From NCBI GenBank assembly GCA_002105175.1, contig MCGE01000003.1, positions 1,178,001-1,242,000 of the forward strand: a stretch of 64,000 nt of DNA, written 5' to 3'. Position 1 is the first letter of the stretch; every line of letters starts with the position of its first letter. A program made the position numbers and the translations under genes. The notes under the pieces are model-generated. The model was given only the letters and a program-made list of their open reading frames with translations, was not told where the DNA came from and ran no database searches. This document shows positions 46,401 through 58,475 of this stretch, piece by piece. This DNA comes from Absidia repens. Its lineage: Eukaryota; Mucoromycota; Mucoromycetes; Mucorales; Cunninghamellaceae.

Positions 46401-49400
46401 ATGCTACGTTATGATAGGACGCAAACACTCATCCAATCATCAAGGATTGCTTCGGCGTCTTTATTGGTGCCTTTACCTAGACAGTGGCATCTTTATATTT
46501 GGCCGTTCGCTATCCTTTACCCAATCTTCTTTTACATTTATAATTTTGAATATGATGTCTACTTGGGCTCTGAAGAATGGACTTTTGTCACGTTGGGTAG
46601 TATCGTTGTCGTTCATGGCTTGACGTTCTTGTCTGGTCAATGGAGCATCTCCATTAAAGCCAAATTCACTTGTCTCAAGGTAAGAGCAACAATGACAATA
46701 ATATATATTAGTCGGCTAACCAATGACTCCTTTTTCTTCCACAGGAACCAGATGTGCGAAAGGCCTCGAGGATCATGATTGCACCTTACCGTTACCAAGG
46801 CACTGGAACTATTTGCGATATTCACCATGGTGAACCTACCACTTTACATCCTGATGGCGAAATCTCGTTTACCTTCCAGCAAAAGAAATACATTTGGGAC
46901 GAGGATAAACGACAGTTCCGTATGATTTTGTATCCTTCTGACCTTCAACCTCGTGTAGCCATTTATCAAAACACCAAAGGTCTCGACGCTGTCAGTATCA
47001 AGGAAGCTACTGAAACTTATGGCACCAATCGGTAGGTAGATAGAATAGAATACATATTGTACGTACGTATATACTTACTTTTGAAATATAGATTTGAAAT
47101 CCCCATGCCAACTTTTACCGAACTCTTTAAGGAACATGCCGTAGCGCCCTTCTTTGTGTTCCAAATCTTTTGTGTTGGTCTTTGGTGCTTGGATGAATAT
47201 TGGTATTATTCTCTGTTTACTCTGTTCATGCTTGTCGTCTTTGAAGGTACTGTGGTCTTCCAGCGTATCAGGACTATTGGTGAATTCCGTGGTATGAACC
47301 AAAAGCCCTACCCTATATTAGTGAAGCGTGAAAAGAAATGGATCCAAGTACAAACAGACGAACTACTTCCTGGTGATGTTGTGTCTATTGGTAAGTTGTT
47401 GGAAAGGGAGGGGGTTTAGAGGGACAAATTGTTAGTCAGTTACAAGGAATACTAAGATACATCTCTTTTCTTTTTTGCCAGTGCGAACAAAAGATGATGA
47501 AGGTGTTCCATGCGATCTGGTTATTGCTTCTGGATCTTGTATTGTCAATGAAGCGATGCTATCTGGTGAATCTACTCCCTTGCTCAAGGTAAATATTAGG
47601 AAGGGAGCACATATATAGTGTAAAAAATGGTGTTGATGATATTTATAAACTATTTTCTTTCGTGGTGATTGGGGATATTTAGGAATCGGTGGCTTTACGG
47701 CATCCTGATGAAGAATTTGACCTCGTAGGTGCTGATAAACTTAACGTTCTCTATGGTGGTACCAAGGTTCTTCAAGTGACATCTCCCGAAAATGGCGGCC
47801 CTCCCGATCATGGATGTGTTTGTGTTGTGGCACGTAGTGGTTTTGGTACTTCCCAAGGTGAACTGGTCCGAACCATGATCTTCTCTACCGAACGCGTATC
47901 TGCCAATAACTTTGAAGCTTTATTGTTTATTCTCTTCTTGTTGATCTTCGCCATTGCCGCATCTTGGTACGTATGGACAAAGGGTGTGGAAAATGATCGC
48001 AAACGCTCCAAGCTTTTGTTGGACTGTATTCTGATTATCACCTCGGTGGTGCCCCCCGAATTGCCTATGGAACTCAGTTTGGCTGTGAACACCAGTTTGA
48101 TAGCTTTATCGAAATTTGGTAAGCTTTGAAAAGTCTACATATGAAAAATGACATGTATGCTTATATGCTAATATTCCCTATCAAAATTAGCTATCTTCTG
48201 TACCGAACCCTTCCGTATTCCTTTCGCCGGTCGTGTAGATGTTTGCTGTTTTGATAAAACTGGTACATTAACTGGTGAAGATCTCGTATTTGAAGGTGTG
48301 GCTTCTGCCTCGTAAGTTACTTGCTTGAAAAAAAAAAAAAAAAAAAAAAAAAAAAGGTATCCTTTTGTGAATTAATCATTTGATCGAAAAATTACTTTTT
48401 CTTATAGTCCTGGTCGCGAAAATATTGATCTTGCTCCTGCTACTGAAGTGAATGAAGAAACAAAATGGGTCCTTGCAACTGCACATGCATTGGTTGAACT
48501 GGAAGATGGTATTGTTGGTGATCCCATGGAAAAAGAAACTTTGAAGGCTTTAGACTGGCAATTAGGCAAACACGATACTGTAGCATCCAAGGACAATCAT
48601 CGTGAAAATCTACATATTCGTCGTCGTTTCCAATTCTCATCTGCTTTGAAACGTCAGTCCTCTGTCTCATCCATTACTCGTGCTCACTTCCCCAGAACCA
48701 AGACTTTTGTGGCTGTCAAAGGTGCTCCTGAAACTCTCCGAACTATGTATAACGATATTCCCGCCGATTATATTGATACCTATAGACACTTCACGCGCAA
48801 GGGTAGTCGTGTACTTGCGTTGGGTTATAAGTACTTGGACGATGGCATGTCAAATGAACAAGTAAGGAAGATATATATAAAGGGTTGTGGAAAAAAGAAA
48901 CTGATATGTTCTTTTTTCTTTTAGATTAACAACTTGGAACGGGATACTGTAGAATGCAACCTTACCTTTGCCGGATTTATTGTGTTTACATGTCCTTTGA
49001 AAGACGATGCCATTGCTTGTATTAAGGAATTGAATGAATCTTCTCATCGTTGTATTATGATCACTGGTGATAATCCTTTGACTGCCTGTGCTGTTGCTCG
49101 TGATGTTGCTATTGTGGAACGTGATGTGCTGATTGTGGACAAAGATGAAGGTGCCAACAAGGACAACATTGTTATCTTCCAGACTGTTGATGAATCTCTG
49201 CGTTTGGAAGTAAACCCTGATGAGCCTTTGGATAGCGCCTTACTGGACAAATATGATATCTGCTTGACTGGCACTGCTATGAACTACTTTATGAAGAAAC
49301 CAAACATGGATGTACTTTTGGAACATACTTGGGTTTACGCTCGGGTATCACCTGCACAAAAGGTATAAAAAAAAGGGGGAGGAGAAGGAACCATTTAATA

Positions 49401-50957
49401 TAGAAGTGATTTGAACTTAAGGGAATTAACTGCTGTTGTTGTTTTCATCTTGATACACTAGGAATACCTGTTAACTGGATTAAAGGAACATGGATACACA
49501 ACATTGATGGCTGGTGACGGTACAAATGATGTGGGTGCTCTCAAGCAAGCTCACATTGGTGTCGCGCTCTTAGATGGAACACCGGAAGATTTACAAAAGA
49601 TTGCCGAACGAAACCGTATTGAACGTATGAAGGCTATGTATGAACAGCAAAAGAAATTATCTGCTCGATTTAATGCCCCTGTGCCTCCACCTCCTCCCGC
49701 TATCGCCCATTTGTACCCTGAATTTGCAGCAAACCGCGCACAATTAGAACAAAATTTGACCCCTCAACAACGCCGTCAACAAGAAGGCAAGAAGAAGATG
49801 GAAAACATGGCCAACAAGTTATTGGAAGATATGGATATGGGAGAAGCGCCTACTATCAAATTCGGTGATGCTTCCGTGGCAGCACCATTTACATCCAAAC
49901 TTCGAAACGTGGTTGCAGGTAATATTAAAAAAAAGATCGGGAGTGTGCAAAACAGGCGGGAGGTCGTCTTCTCACTAACCATGTTTCTATATCTTATCTA
50001 GTTAACAATATTATCCGTCAAGGGCGATGTACCCTTGTGGCTACTATTCAAATGTACAAGATTTTGGCATTAAACTGTTTAATCTCGGCTTACAGTTTAT
50101 CAGTGCTCTATTTGGATGGGATCAAACAAAGTGATACTCAAATGACGATCTCCGGGGTCCTGCTCTCTGTCTGCTTTTTGTGTATCTCTCGTGGAAAGCC
50201 CATTGAAAGATTATCCAAGGAACGACCTCAACCCAACATCTTCAATCCCTATATCATTATTTCCGTTCTTGGTCAATTCACTGTCCATATTGCTGCTTTG
50301 GTGTATATCAATAGTCTTGCCAAATTCTATGAACCGTAAGTCATTTTTCAGTCCCCAGCAACAAATGATCGATTACTCATTCACCTACTGCGTTTAAAAA
50401 AAAAAATATTTAGACCCAAAGAAGTTGATTTGGAAGGTGAATTTGAAGCTAGTTTATTGAACAGTGGAGTTTATTTGATTCAACTCGCTATGCAAGTATC
50501 CACTTTTGCCATTAATTATCAGGTAAAACTAAAAAGATCATAAAAACAAAAACGATGACGGGGGGATAATGACCGGGGAACGGGTTTTTATTTTTAGGGT
50601 CTGCCTTTCCGAGAACGTATTCAAGATAACAAGACATTGTATTACGGATTGATGACCGTGGGTGGGATTGCACTTGCGGGTGCAACGGAACTTTTCCCTG
50701 AAGTCAACGAACAAATTAATCTGGTGCCATTCCCAAGTGCGGTAAGGCTTATTAAGACAAATTGTGGAGAAGGAAGAAAAATCAGAATCAGACTAAACAT
50801 TTAAATATGCTTCATATATCGCCTTTAGTTCCGCGACAAACTGACTCTGTGCATGGTATTGGATTTTGGGATATCCTATATGATCGAAATTGTCAGCAAA
50901 CAACTCTTCGCCGATAACCGTGCAAAAGCCATTGCTCAAAGGGGACGGGAAAAGTAG
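46401..50957 (+). CDS. SPF1: P5A-type ATPase, ER membrane (Spf1 homologue)
   Basis: Thirteen exons: 46401-46679, 46745-47031, 47092-47390, 47482-47588, 47683-48118, 48191-48311, 48408-48861, 48925-49362, 49462-49918, 50002-50335, 50414-50522, 50598-50741, 50829-50957. All phases close to about 1197 residues, close to the family length. P-type ATPase motifs: [14 protein letters not shown] (actuator TGES-like), [11 protein letters not shown] in span 4 (the PPELP hallmark of P5A), [13 protein letters not shown] with phosphorylated Asp491, VKGAPE (nucleotide site), [10 protein letters not shown] and [15 protein letters not shown] (hinge). Family knowledge: P5A pumps dislocate mis-inserted transmembrane helices from the ER. 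A hydrophilic insert with PPPPP and Gln/Lys-rich helix lies after the GDGTND motif. Poly-A signal near 51086. Confidence 0.96.
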
Positions 50958-52458
50958 ATTAGATTTTATTTATACATTAGTTTAGTTTATATAGTTTTGA
51001 GTTCTTTGTTTTTTATTTTTGTTATTATTATTATACATTTAGTGGTAGTTTATTTTATCGATTCTAGACTCTTTATTCTCTGTTACAATAAATACTCATA
51101 CATTTATTTTTTATCATTATATTGTTTGTTGGGTCGTTTTTACAACAGTATCATTTGAGTTGGAAAAAACGAAAAACGATATCGATGAAAAGGGATCATG
51201 GGTCGTGGTACAAGGTTGCTGGAAAAGTATTAGATGGTGGAGATAACGTAGTGAATCACGGGCAGAAGTATATTTTTTTTTTATTCTCAACCAAAGGGAA
51301 ACATGGGAAAGAGAGCACAGTCCATGTGTCACTTCATCTCGATGTGCATATATAATACCATTCTTACCCTCTCATTTTTATATTTTATATTTTTCTTCTC
51401 TTTTTTTCTTTCGCTTTCTCCTTTTTTTTCCTTTTCTATCTTGTTTATTATTCGTATACCCTTTTTTACTCTCAATGAAATCAAATACCCAAATCATGCA
51501 CACGGCCTCCATCAAAAATGGCTCCAATTTTGTAGAAAACAAGTCGGTATTGGTCAAACACAATCAAAAGGAACAGAACTATGCTCGAGGAAAGAGTTAT
51601 TGTCTTATCCATCGAAGATACTTCGAAACTAGTTGGTGTCCTGACTGTGGCCACTGTTGAAATCTTTTTGCCATTCATCTGAAATCATCAATCAGCAGCG
51701 ATCAACCAAACAATAACATAAAAAAATAATAATAATCATTTTTATCATTCTTTTCATCATCTGGTAAGGCAATACAGAAAATGTGGCCAAGTTGTTTGTA
51801 TTAACCTTTTTTAATTATTTTTTGTCAAATTATATATAGACCATTAGCCCAAAAAAAAAACTCCATCTTGACCATCTTTCTGTTACTGCTTTCCTATTTG
51901 TAATTTATCCCCTTTTGTATAGTTCTTATTCGTCCACCCACCCCTTCCCCTCCCCTGTTCCCCTTGTTTTTGCCTTACTCGAAAAACCTAAAATAAAAAA
52001 AAAGTTTACATCTTGTTCCTTTGTATGATCACTTTATATACTATAATACATATTTATTTTCCCCTACTCGCCCCTCTTTTTACTTGATTCAATAAAAAAT
52101 AAAAAACTGATTATCTTAAAAAAAATTGTATAACACAAAATACCGGTGTACAAATTATATATATATATATATCACATTCTTCGTTGGTTGGACGATCCTT
52201 CTTTGGATACCGAATGTGAAAAATGTGTGGGAAAAAAAAAAGTGGGTCTGTGTGCTGAAAAATACAAATGACATTCTATACGTTATCGCCATCATTATCA
52301 TTTACACATAAAACAATACATATAAATCAAAAGTTTTCTATATCAAATCACGTATAAAAACACTTGAATCAAATCACGACATATTTATAAAAATAAAAAA
52401 TAAATAAAAAGAGACAATTCTGGTTTTTATTATGGAAATTGAAAAAATAATCACTATA
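50958..52458. other. Intergenic, with an unresolved coding-like island at about 51140-51680
   Basis: 51180-51270 (plus) reads MKRDHGSWYKVAGKVLDGGD and on to a GTATAT donor-like site. 51480-51700 is open in several frames, including one ending VLTVATVEIFLPFI and another with a Cys/His-rich end (YCLIHRRYFETSWCPDCGHC). I could not join them in phase with confidence. The rest is poly-A/T rich with a (TA)n run near 52156-52173. Confidence 0.3.
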
Positions 52459-54025
52459 CTATTCATCCTGCTTCTTCACCGATCGCTTTTCTAGCACTTG
52501 ATCAATCAACCCAAAGCTTTTAGCTTCATCCGCTGTCATAAAATAATCCCGTTCCATCATTTTTTCAATAGTTTCCAAATCACGGATCCCGGTATGTTTC
52601 TGATAAATCCTATTCAATCGTTCACGCACCCGTAAGATTTCCCGAGCATGGATGGCAATATCGGAGGCTTGGCCAGCAGCACCACCCGATGGCTGATGAA
52701 TCATCACAGATGCATTAGGTAAAGCATATCGTTTTCCAGGTTCACCTATGATAAAACGAAAGAGTAAGTCCTATGGATCATCATCCACTCAACTCATTTC
52801 ATTTGTTCATTCTGGACGATCCTTCCTCCCTGCCCCATTTTTTTCTTTTTATGCATTCAAATATACCTGCTGCCAGTAAAAGAGATCCCATGGAGCATGC
52901 TTGACCGTGGCACAAGGTGGACACTGGGGATTGAATGTACTATCAACAGTCCACCATAACAAATCAGCTTTTTTTTTTCATACCGACATGTGAAAATGTT
53001 TACTTTCTCTTACCTGCATCTAAAAAAAGCGGGGACAAGGGTATCCAAAATAAGTGGAATCAAGATCATCCTGTTAATATAAGGTTTCTTTTTTTTTTCT
53101 TTGCTCACCCATCCATATTTTTTCTTTTCTTACAGTATCATAAATCGCCATACCAGCTGTCACACTCCCACCAGGTGAATTGATATAAAGATTGATGGGT
53201 TTTTCGGGATTTTCAGCCTCCAAAAATAAGAGCTGAGCGACAATCACAGAAGCCATGTCATCGGATACCTATACAATTAAAAAAAAAATCGCCAAAGATC
53301 AGTCTTTTGGGTTCACTCCATGCTTATGATGTTCACACACACGATATCCGAAAATACAAATGCAAAAAGGATATTTGTTGTGGAGTAATCCGTCACCACC
53401 CCCATCACAAAAAAAAAAAAAAAAATAGCACACACGCACATCATTAGCCAACCATCATCGGGTACCAAGTCCCCATGCTCCGGTTTTCTCTTTTTGTATG
53501 TGTGGGTACTTACGTTACCATTCAGGCAAATGATGCGTTCCTTTAATAACCGAGAAAAGATGTCATATGAACGTTCTCCTCGGCCCTAGTGAAAATAAAC
53601 AAAAAAAAAAAAAAAAAGGCATGTCAATAAATCTGCATATGTAATATACATATTTAGGTCACCATCTTTCCCTTTCCCCTTTTACCGTTTGTTCAACCAC
53701 GAACGGGATAAGATTTTGCGCGCGTGGCTGTTCAGTCCATCCCATGGTCATGCCTGAACTTGTATATAAAGACTAGAAGAAGTACGTATAATAATAATAA
53801 AAAAAGAGAAAGGGTCAGTATTGGTTTGAAGGGATGAACCGTGGTAATGAATGGGAAAAAATAGTAGGCCAAAGTACGTTCCCACCCTCTCCCATCCTCC
53901 CTACTCTTTGTCCCATTCATTTACCCCCACCCCCAGGGTGACTGATAATATTCAAATTGTATTTTAGTTACCCTTTTGCATGAGTTCACCAGATACCCGG
54001 ATCGTTTCATAATAGAGGGTAACAT
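52459..54025 (-). CDS. CLPP: Mitochondrial ClpP protease
   Basis: Seven exons: 54025-53972, 53772-53686, 53585-53514, 53268-53134, a 6-nt microexon 53019-53014, 52939-52867 and 52745-52459. Total about 237 residues. Serine peptidase subunit of the ClpXP complex in the mitochondrial matrix. The first exon [18 protein letters not shown] is a basic, acid-free presequence. Then come [50 protein letters not shown], the microexon [25 protein letters not shown] with nucleophile Ser134 (Ala usual where Cys133 stands), VMIHQPSGG with His159, and [16 protein letters not shown], whose first Asp is the likely third catalytic residue. ClpP is missing from many yeasts but kept in other fungi. Catalytic residues are intact. 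Confidence 0.95.
53014..53019 (-). other. 6-nt microexon of CLPP (codes Met-Gln)
   Basis: On the minus strand the sequence CTTTTTTTAG, ATGCAG, GTAAGAGAAAG gives a perfect acceptor, six exonic bases and a strong donor. Without it the flanking exons still join in frame but lack the two residues that are nearly invariant in ClpP between YDT and YI. Confidence 0.85.
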
Positions 54026-54812
54026 GACAATGAAGATAGCGTTATAACGGAAGAGTAATGATGGGAAGGGAAAAAAAAGGGCAAGAAAAAAAGTGATCTT
54101 ACGTTGCGTTTGTCAGGAATTGAAACCCAGATTACAAAACCCCGCCCTCCAGGACTAAAAAAGCATTAATTGTAAAGTCGCTATGCACCAATTCAAATAG
54201 TATAACTATAAGTGTTAATTTTCAACATAATTACACGATCTATATACAGTGATTTCTGATACGAAAACAAAGGGGGTGATATCATGCCCACATTGCCAGT
54301 TTGGGAGACAGAGGAGGGACATAGACGAAAGAAACTTTCTCTATCGCGAATGAGAGATATTATACATAACATATATAAAAAAAGGGGGGAGGTGATATCT
54401 GTTATTAAGAAGTTTGTAGATGCCATAATATCACACACGTCTCATTATCAACTGTTCACTAATTCATACGGCTGATATCTCTAACCCTTCTACACACCTC
54501 TTCGCATATGCGACCCAAAATATAACCAACAATCCGTTCCATACACACACAACATAATCCCAAATCACAAGCAGCACATTTCCGAGATCCACTACAATTG
54601 TATAATTCATGCTCTGATGGAAGTGTCAGATCATTTTATTTAAATAAGAATGATAAATGTGTAAAACAGATAGATAGGGTTATAACTAAAATAGAAAACA
54701 AGAAAAAAATGATATGTACTGTACAAAATAACAAAAGGCTAAAGAAGATGCATAATAAGGACATGTAGTAGGAAAGAGATGGGGATTGAAGAAGAGGATG
54801 TGATTGAGTTTT
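54026..54812. other. Upstream of CLPP, 3' flank of RRP15
   Basis: No gene seen. Short ORFs on both strands lack recognisable motifs. AT-rich. Confidence 0.5.
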
Positions 54813-55744
54813 TTATGCTGTGGTATTTCCAGTTTTCAATAAATCCAAAAAGCTTGATTTCGACATGGTAGACACTAGAAAGATAATAAGAAGAAAGAAA
54901 AAAAAAAGGGGGGGGTAACAAAATGAGACATAATGCTTCTATCATTTCATAAAAAAAAAGAGAGGATGTCTTGTTTTCCTACCATTCTTGGCCTTGTCTT
55001 TGGCAATCTGGGTCCCACTTGAGGTCGATGCTTTTTCGATCGCTACTTCGGTCACTTTTTGTTGAGTACGGATAGCATTAAATAACTTGACCACTAAAAA
55101 CATCGGTTTCAATAAATAAGATAACCATCAGTACAAGTACGCTCCCCTTCCCTCGTCCTCCCCTCCAACCAACCCAACCCCCCTGCCCACCTCGTTTAAT
55201 CCACCTTGCCCCAACACTTACCACCCCGAGTAGACACCTTTCGTAATCGCTTTTCATATTCAAAACTGGTATAGTCAGGAATGATCCGGCCTTGATCCTT
55301 GGCTTTTTTCTTTTCCGCAGCCATCATCTTGCGAGTCTTGTATTCCAATTTTTCATCCTCTATTTTACGTTCTGTGCCTTTGGATCGGGCAAGAATGGGT
55401 TGTTTACGTGCGCTGCCGGTCAAGTTGCTTCCGAGAATATTAGTCATAGCTTCCGAGAACGCTTCAGATGATGTGGTGGTGCCTTTGCGTTTCTTTCCTA
55501 TATGATATATATTAGTAACCATATTAGATACAAGCCGTTTCTTATCTTTCTTACCTTCATTGTCATCATCGTCATCCAGATCCATATCATCGCTAGAACC
55601 CATGTCGACGCTTTCATTATCGGACGATTCAACATCAGCTTCCATGTCGCTGCCACTGTCTTCCGAATGGTCATCTTGTGCAGGTTTCTGGGCCGTTTTT
55701 TTAGTGATCTTCACGGCAGGTTTGTCAACAATTTTTTTCGCCAT
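54813..55744 (-). CDS. RRP15: RRP15-family ribosome biogenesis protein
   Basis: Four exons (55744-55555, 55497-55222, 55093-54983, 54874-54813) encode 212 residues. Nucleolar factor for pre-60S rRNA processing. Layout: Lys-rich start MAKKIVDKPAVKITKK, a long acidic Ser/Asp stretch (about 25-64), a basic conserved core (AFSEAMTNILGSNL, KQPILARSK, EKKKAKDQGRIIPDY, EYEKRLRKVSTRGVVKLFNA) and the characteristic C-terminus MSKSSFLDLLKTG. All phases close. A run of A near 55786 marks the leader. Confidence 0.92.
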
Positions 55745-55978
55745 ACTGGAGGAGTAGGATTCTATCAAAAGTGAAAGAAGAAGAAAAAAAAAAAAAAAAA
55801 AAAAGAAGAATGATTGACCAAGGCATTTTTCCCCAAGCCACATCGGTGTTTCAAAACCGACTCTTCCAAAATCCCAAAAAAAGAAGCATGAATTTTTTTT
55901 TTAAAAAAAAATGAGGGGTAACGTAAATATATATACATGTTTATTGTAATATACTAATATAAAACTACACTAAAAACA

Positions 55979-58475
55979 CTATCGTTTTCTATCTAATTTC
56001 AAACTAAGAAGTCCGGCAATAGCAGCCATTACTGCACCAAAACGTAGCACCACACCAATAGCATCAGAGGGTGCATCTTGATCACCATTTTCCAAAAAAT
56101 GAAACAACACGCTGCTGAAGAACGTCACCAAAAATTGTGGCAGAACAATATACATGTTGTGGATCCCCAATATAATTCCAGCAGACGGTATTGATGTTGT
56201 TGTATCTATTGCTGGGGAAGAAGTAAATGTTGGTAGTTCGGTATCATGTAAAGTAGGTGAACGTTGATGAAGAGGAGTTGATAAAGTTGGAGATGGGGTA
56301 TGTTGCTCCACTTGTTGCTGCTGCTGATGTGGGGTATCCATATGTTTGTATTCCTGCATTTGTATGTAATCGTCCGATCCATCTACCAGTGACGTTCTTG
56401 AGTTTTCACTTTGTTCCACAATTTGATAAATGCCTCCAGAAGTCCCCATACCAGCACCACCCGCCGCTAAACTGATTCTCGATGAATGTTGCTGTTGCAT
56501 TCCTAATGGCCTTTCCTGTTGTTCTTCATAATGCTGCTGTTGTTGTTCGTACTGAGATATATATTCTCCCAGAAGAGAAAAAGGAGCCCACATTGTCACA
56601 GCCCAGCTAAGACCACAGATACCAATCACAAGAGATGCGGCCACCACATCGTACACAAGCGCAGTACTAAGCATGGCCAAACAAAAGATGAAATGACTAA
56701 GAGTCCACATTCGAGGCAGCGTCAGGCATTGAATACACTGAGCATATTTCGACATTGAGATAATCATCCGTTTTCCACGTATACTGAATTCCACAAATCC
56801 TCGTTCATCGTCATAATAGGTATTGTTGTGAGGGGACGACGGCGTTGACGGCTTGACCAGAAGAGGTATAAAGAACGAGGCGACAAGAGACACTAATGAG
56901 TAGACCAAGAATGCCAACGATCCAGCTCGTGTAGCTTGCCCCACTGTGTCGATGGTCGTGTCTTGATTGTTTGATGGTTGGTGTTGTAGCGCGGTTTTGT
57001 CATATATTTCAGCGACCCAAGTGGTGGAATAAAACAAAAAGGGGAACCATCCAATCCATGCAAAGAACTGCACATTACAAATTTGCCGAATGGTCAAAGG
57101 TAGATTCCAAAGGTTCGCCCCAATATCTTTAAAGGTTTTCAAATGAGACTCATTGTTTTTGGAACTATATTGTAAAAGAGGATTCGATTAATATTTTTGC
57201 CCGTGTCTCAAAAAAAAAAAAAAAAAAAAGCATCACTTACTCGCTATCTTTGGATAATATTTTTTCCTTGACCGTATAGCATGTAATGACATCACATAGC
57301 AGTAATATGATGGAAGCAAATACACAAAGCACCTTGAGTTGAGTGTTTCCCAAAAATGGAAAGAGCTTGACCAAATCGACATATCCCCTATATATAAACC
57401 TATTAGATTCCTTTGAAATGTATACATGGCCTATTTCCTCAACTTACATAAAATACCCCATAACATTTCCTAAACCAAGCATTCTTCCAGCCCAAGCAGT
57501 ACCTTTTTCTTGCTGCGATGGAGGTAATGAATCGACTATCAACGCCCGACAAGATGCTTGTACTAAACAATATATAAAAAATGAGATGATCGTATACAAG
57601 AGAGAGAGAGAGAGAGAGATGGGTCTACTTACCACAATTGATACTAAAGTCCAAGACGTAGATAGATGCTATCGCAATACCAATAGATACCTTCTTGAAC
57701 TAGGAGAGTAATATAAAGTAAGATGAGCATTATCTTGAATGAGCATGCAGTTTAATACCTACAGTTGCCATAGCTTGATCATCCACAAAAATCATAGTGA
57801 TTTCCCGCGTCCAACCAATGACAATTAAACTAGTGACAACCATGAGACTTCCAGCAACAAGAAAAGGTCGACGGCGTCCCCATCTAGATGTACATTTATC
57901 CGAAAAGGCACCAACAATAGGTTGCATTATTAGGCCTAATTGAATATTGTGAATACATACCGTATAGAAGTATGGAGGTGGGTTTACGTGATACTTACCA
58001 GAGAGTGGACCAGCAATCCATACTAAAGACATATGTGATTTTGACAACCCCAGTGACAAAAGATACGGTGTTCCATAGGCCATTTCCACACTCCCTATAA
58101 TTCAAGAAAATAAGTGAGAAGAGGTTTAATAGTTGTATGTATTCTTATTATCTTGACTTACATGTAAACTGCAATCTATTTGTAAAAAGGAGACCAGTCA
58201 GTATATACATAAAGAGTGTGTTTTTTTTTTTTTTATCAAACTTACCCAGCTAAAGAGAGGGTCAGATAGAGGATTCTCAACGTTAAACTGCTACCGCGAA
58301 TGAGTGTATTGTGCTTCAACTGAGTTGTTGGCAACATAGGTTCATCATCGTCGAAGTTATCATGCTCAGCAGCGTAGGCTTCATCAATGTTACTGTTCAC
58401 GTTTGCAACATTATCGTTCGTCCGTATGCCAGGATGGTCCATGATAATATGTTGCGGTGATATGTCAGTCGCCAT
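55979..58475 (-). CDS. MFS sucrose/SLC45-type sugar transporter
   Basis: Eight exons: 58475-58246, a 14-nt microexon 58175-58162, 58094-57999, 57935-57763, 57699-57633, 57562-57448, 57387-57241 and 57164-55979. About 675 residues, continuous in frame. Sucrose/H+ symporter-family (GPH/SLC45) marks: GLQFTWSVEMAYGTPYLLSL spanning the microexon, SKSHMSLVWIAGPLSGLIMQ, SDKCTSRWGRRRPF at about 125-138, and DFSINCVQASCRALIVD. The N-terminal 60 residues are acidic and hydrophilic. A large hydrophilic loop in the last exon (about 130 residues, Gln/Thr/Ser-rich) separates late spans. Expected at the plasma membrane as an alpha-glucoside or sucrose importer; substrate is not readable from sequence. A (GA)n run lies in intron 5. 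Confidence 0.92.
58162..58175 (-). other. 14-nt microexon of the sugar transporter
   Basis: Minus strand: AAATAG, then ATTGCAGTTTACAT, then GTAAGT. It supplies most of the conserved LQFTW motif and brings both neighbours into phase. Confidence 0.85.
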
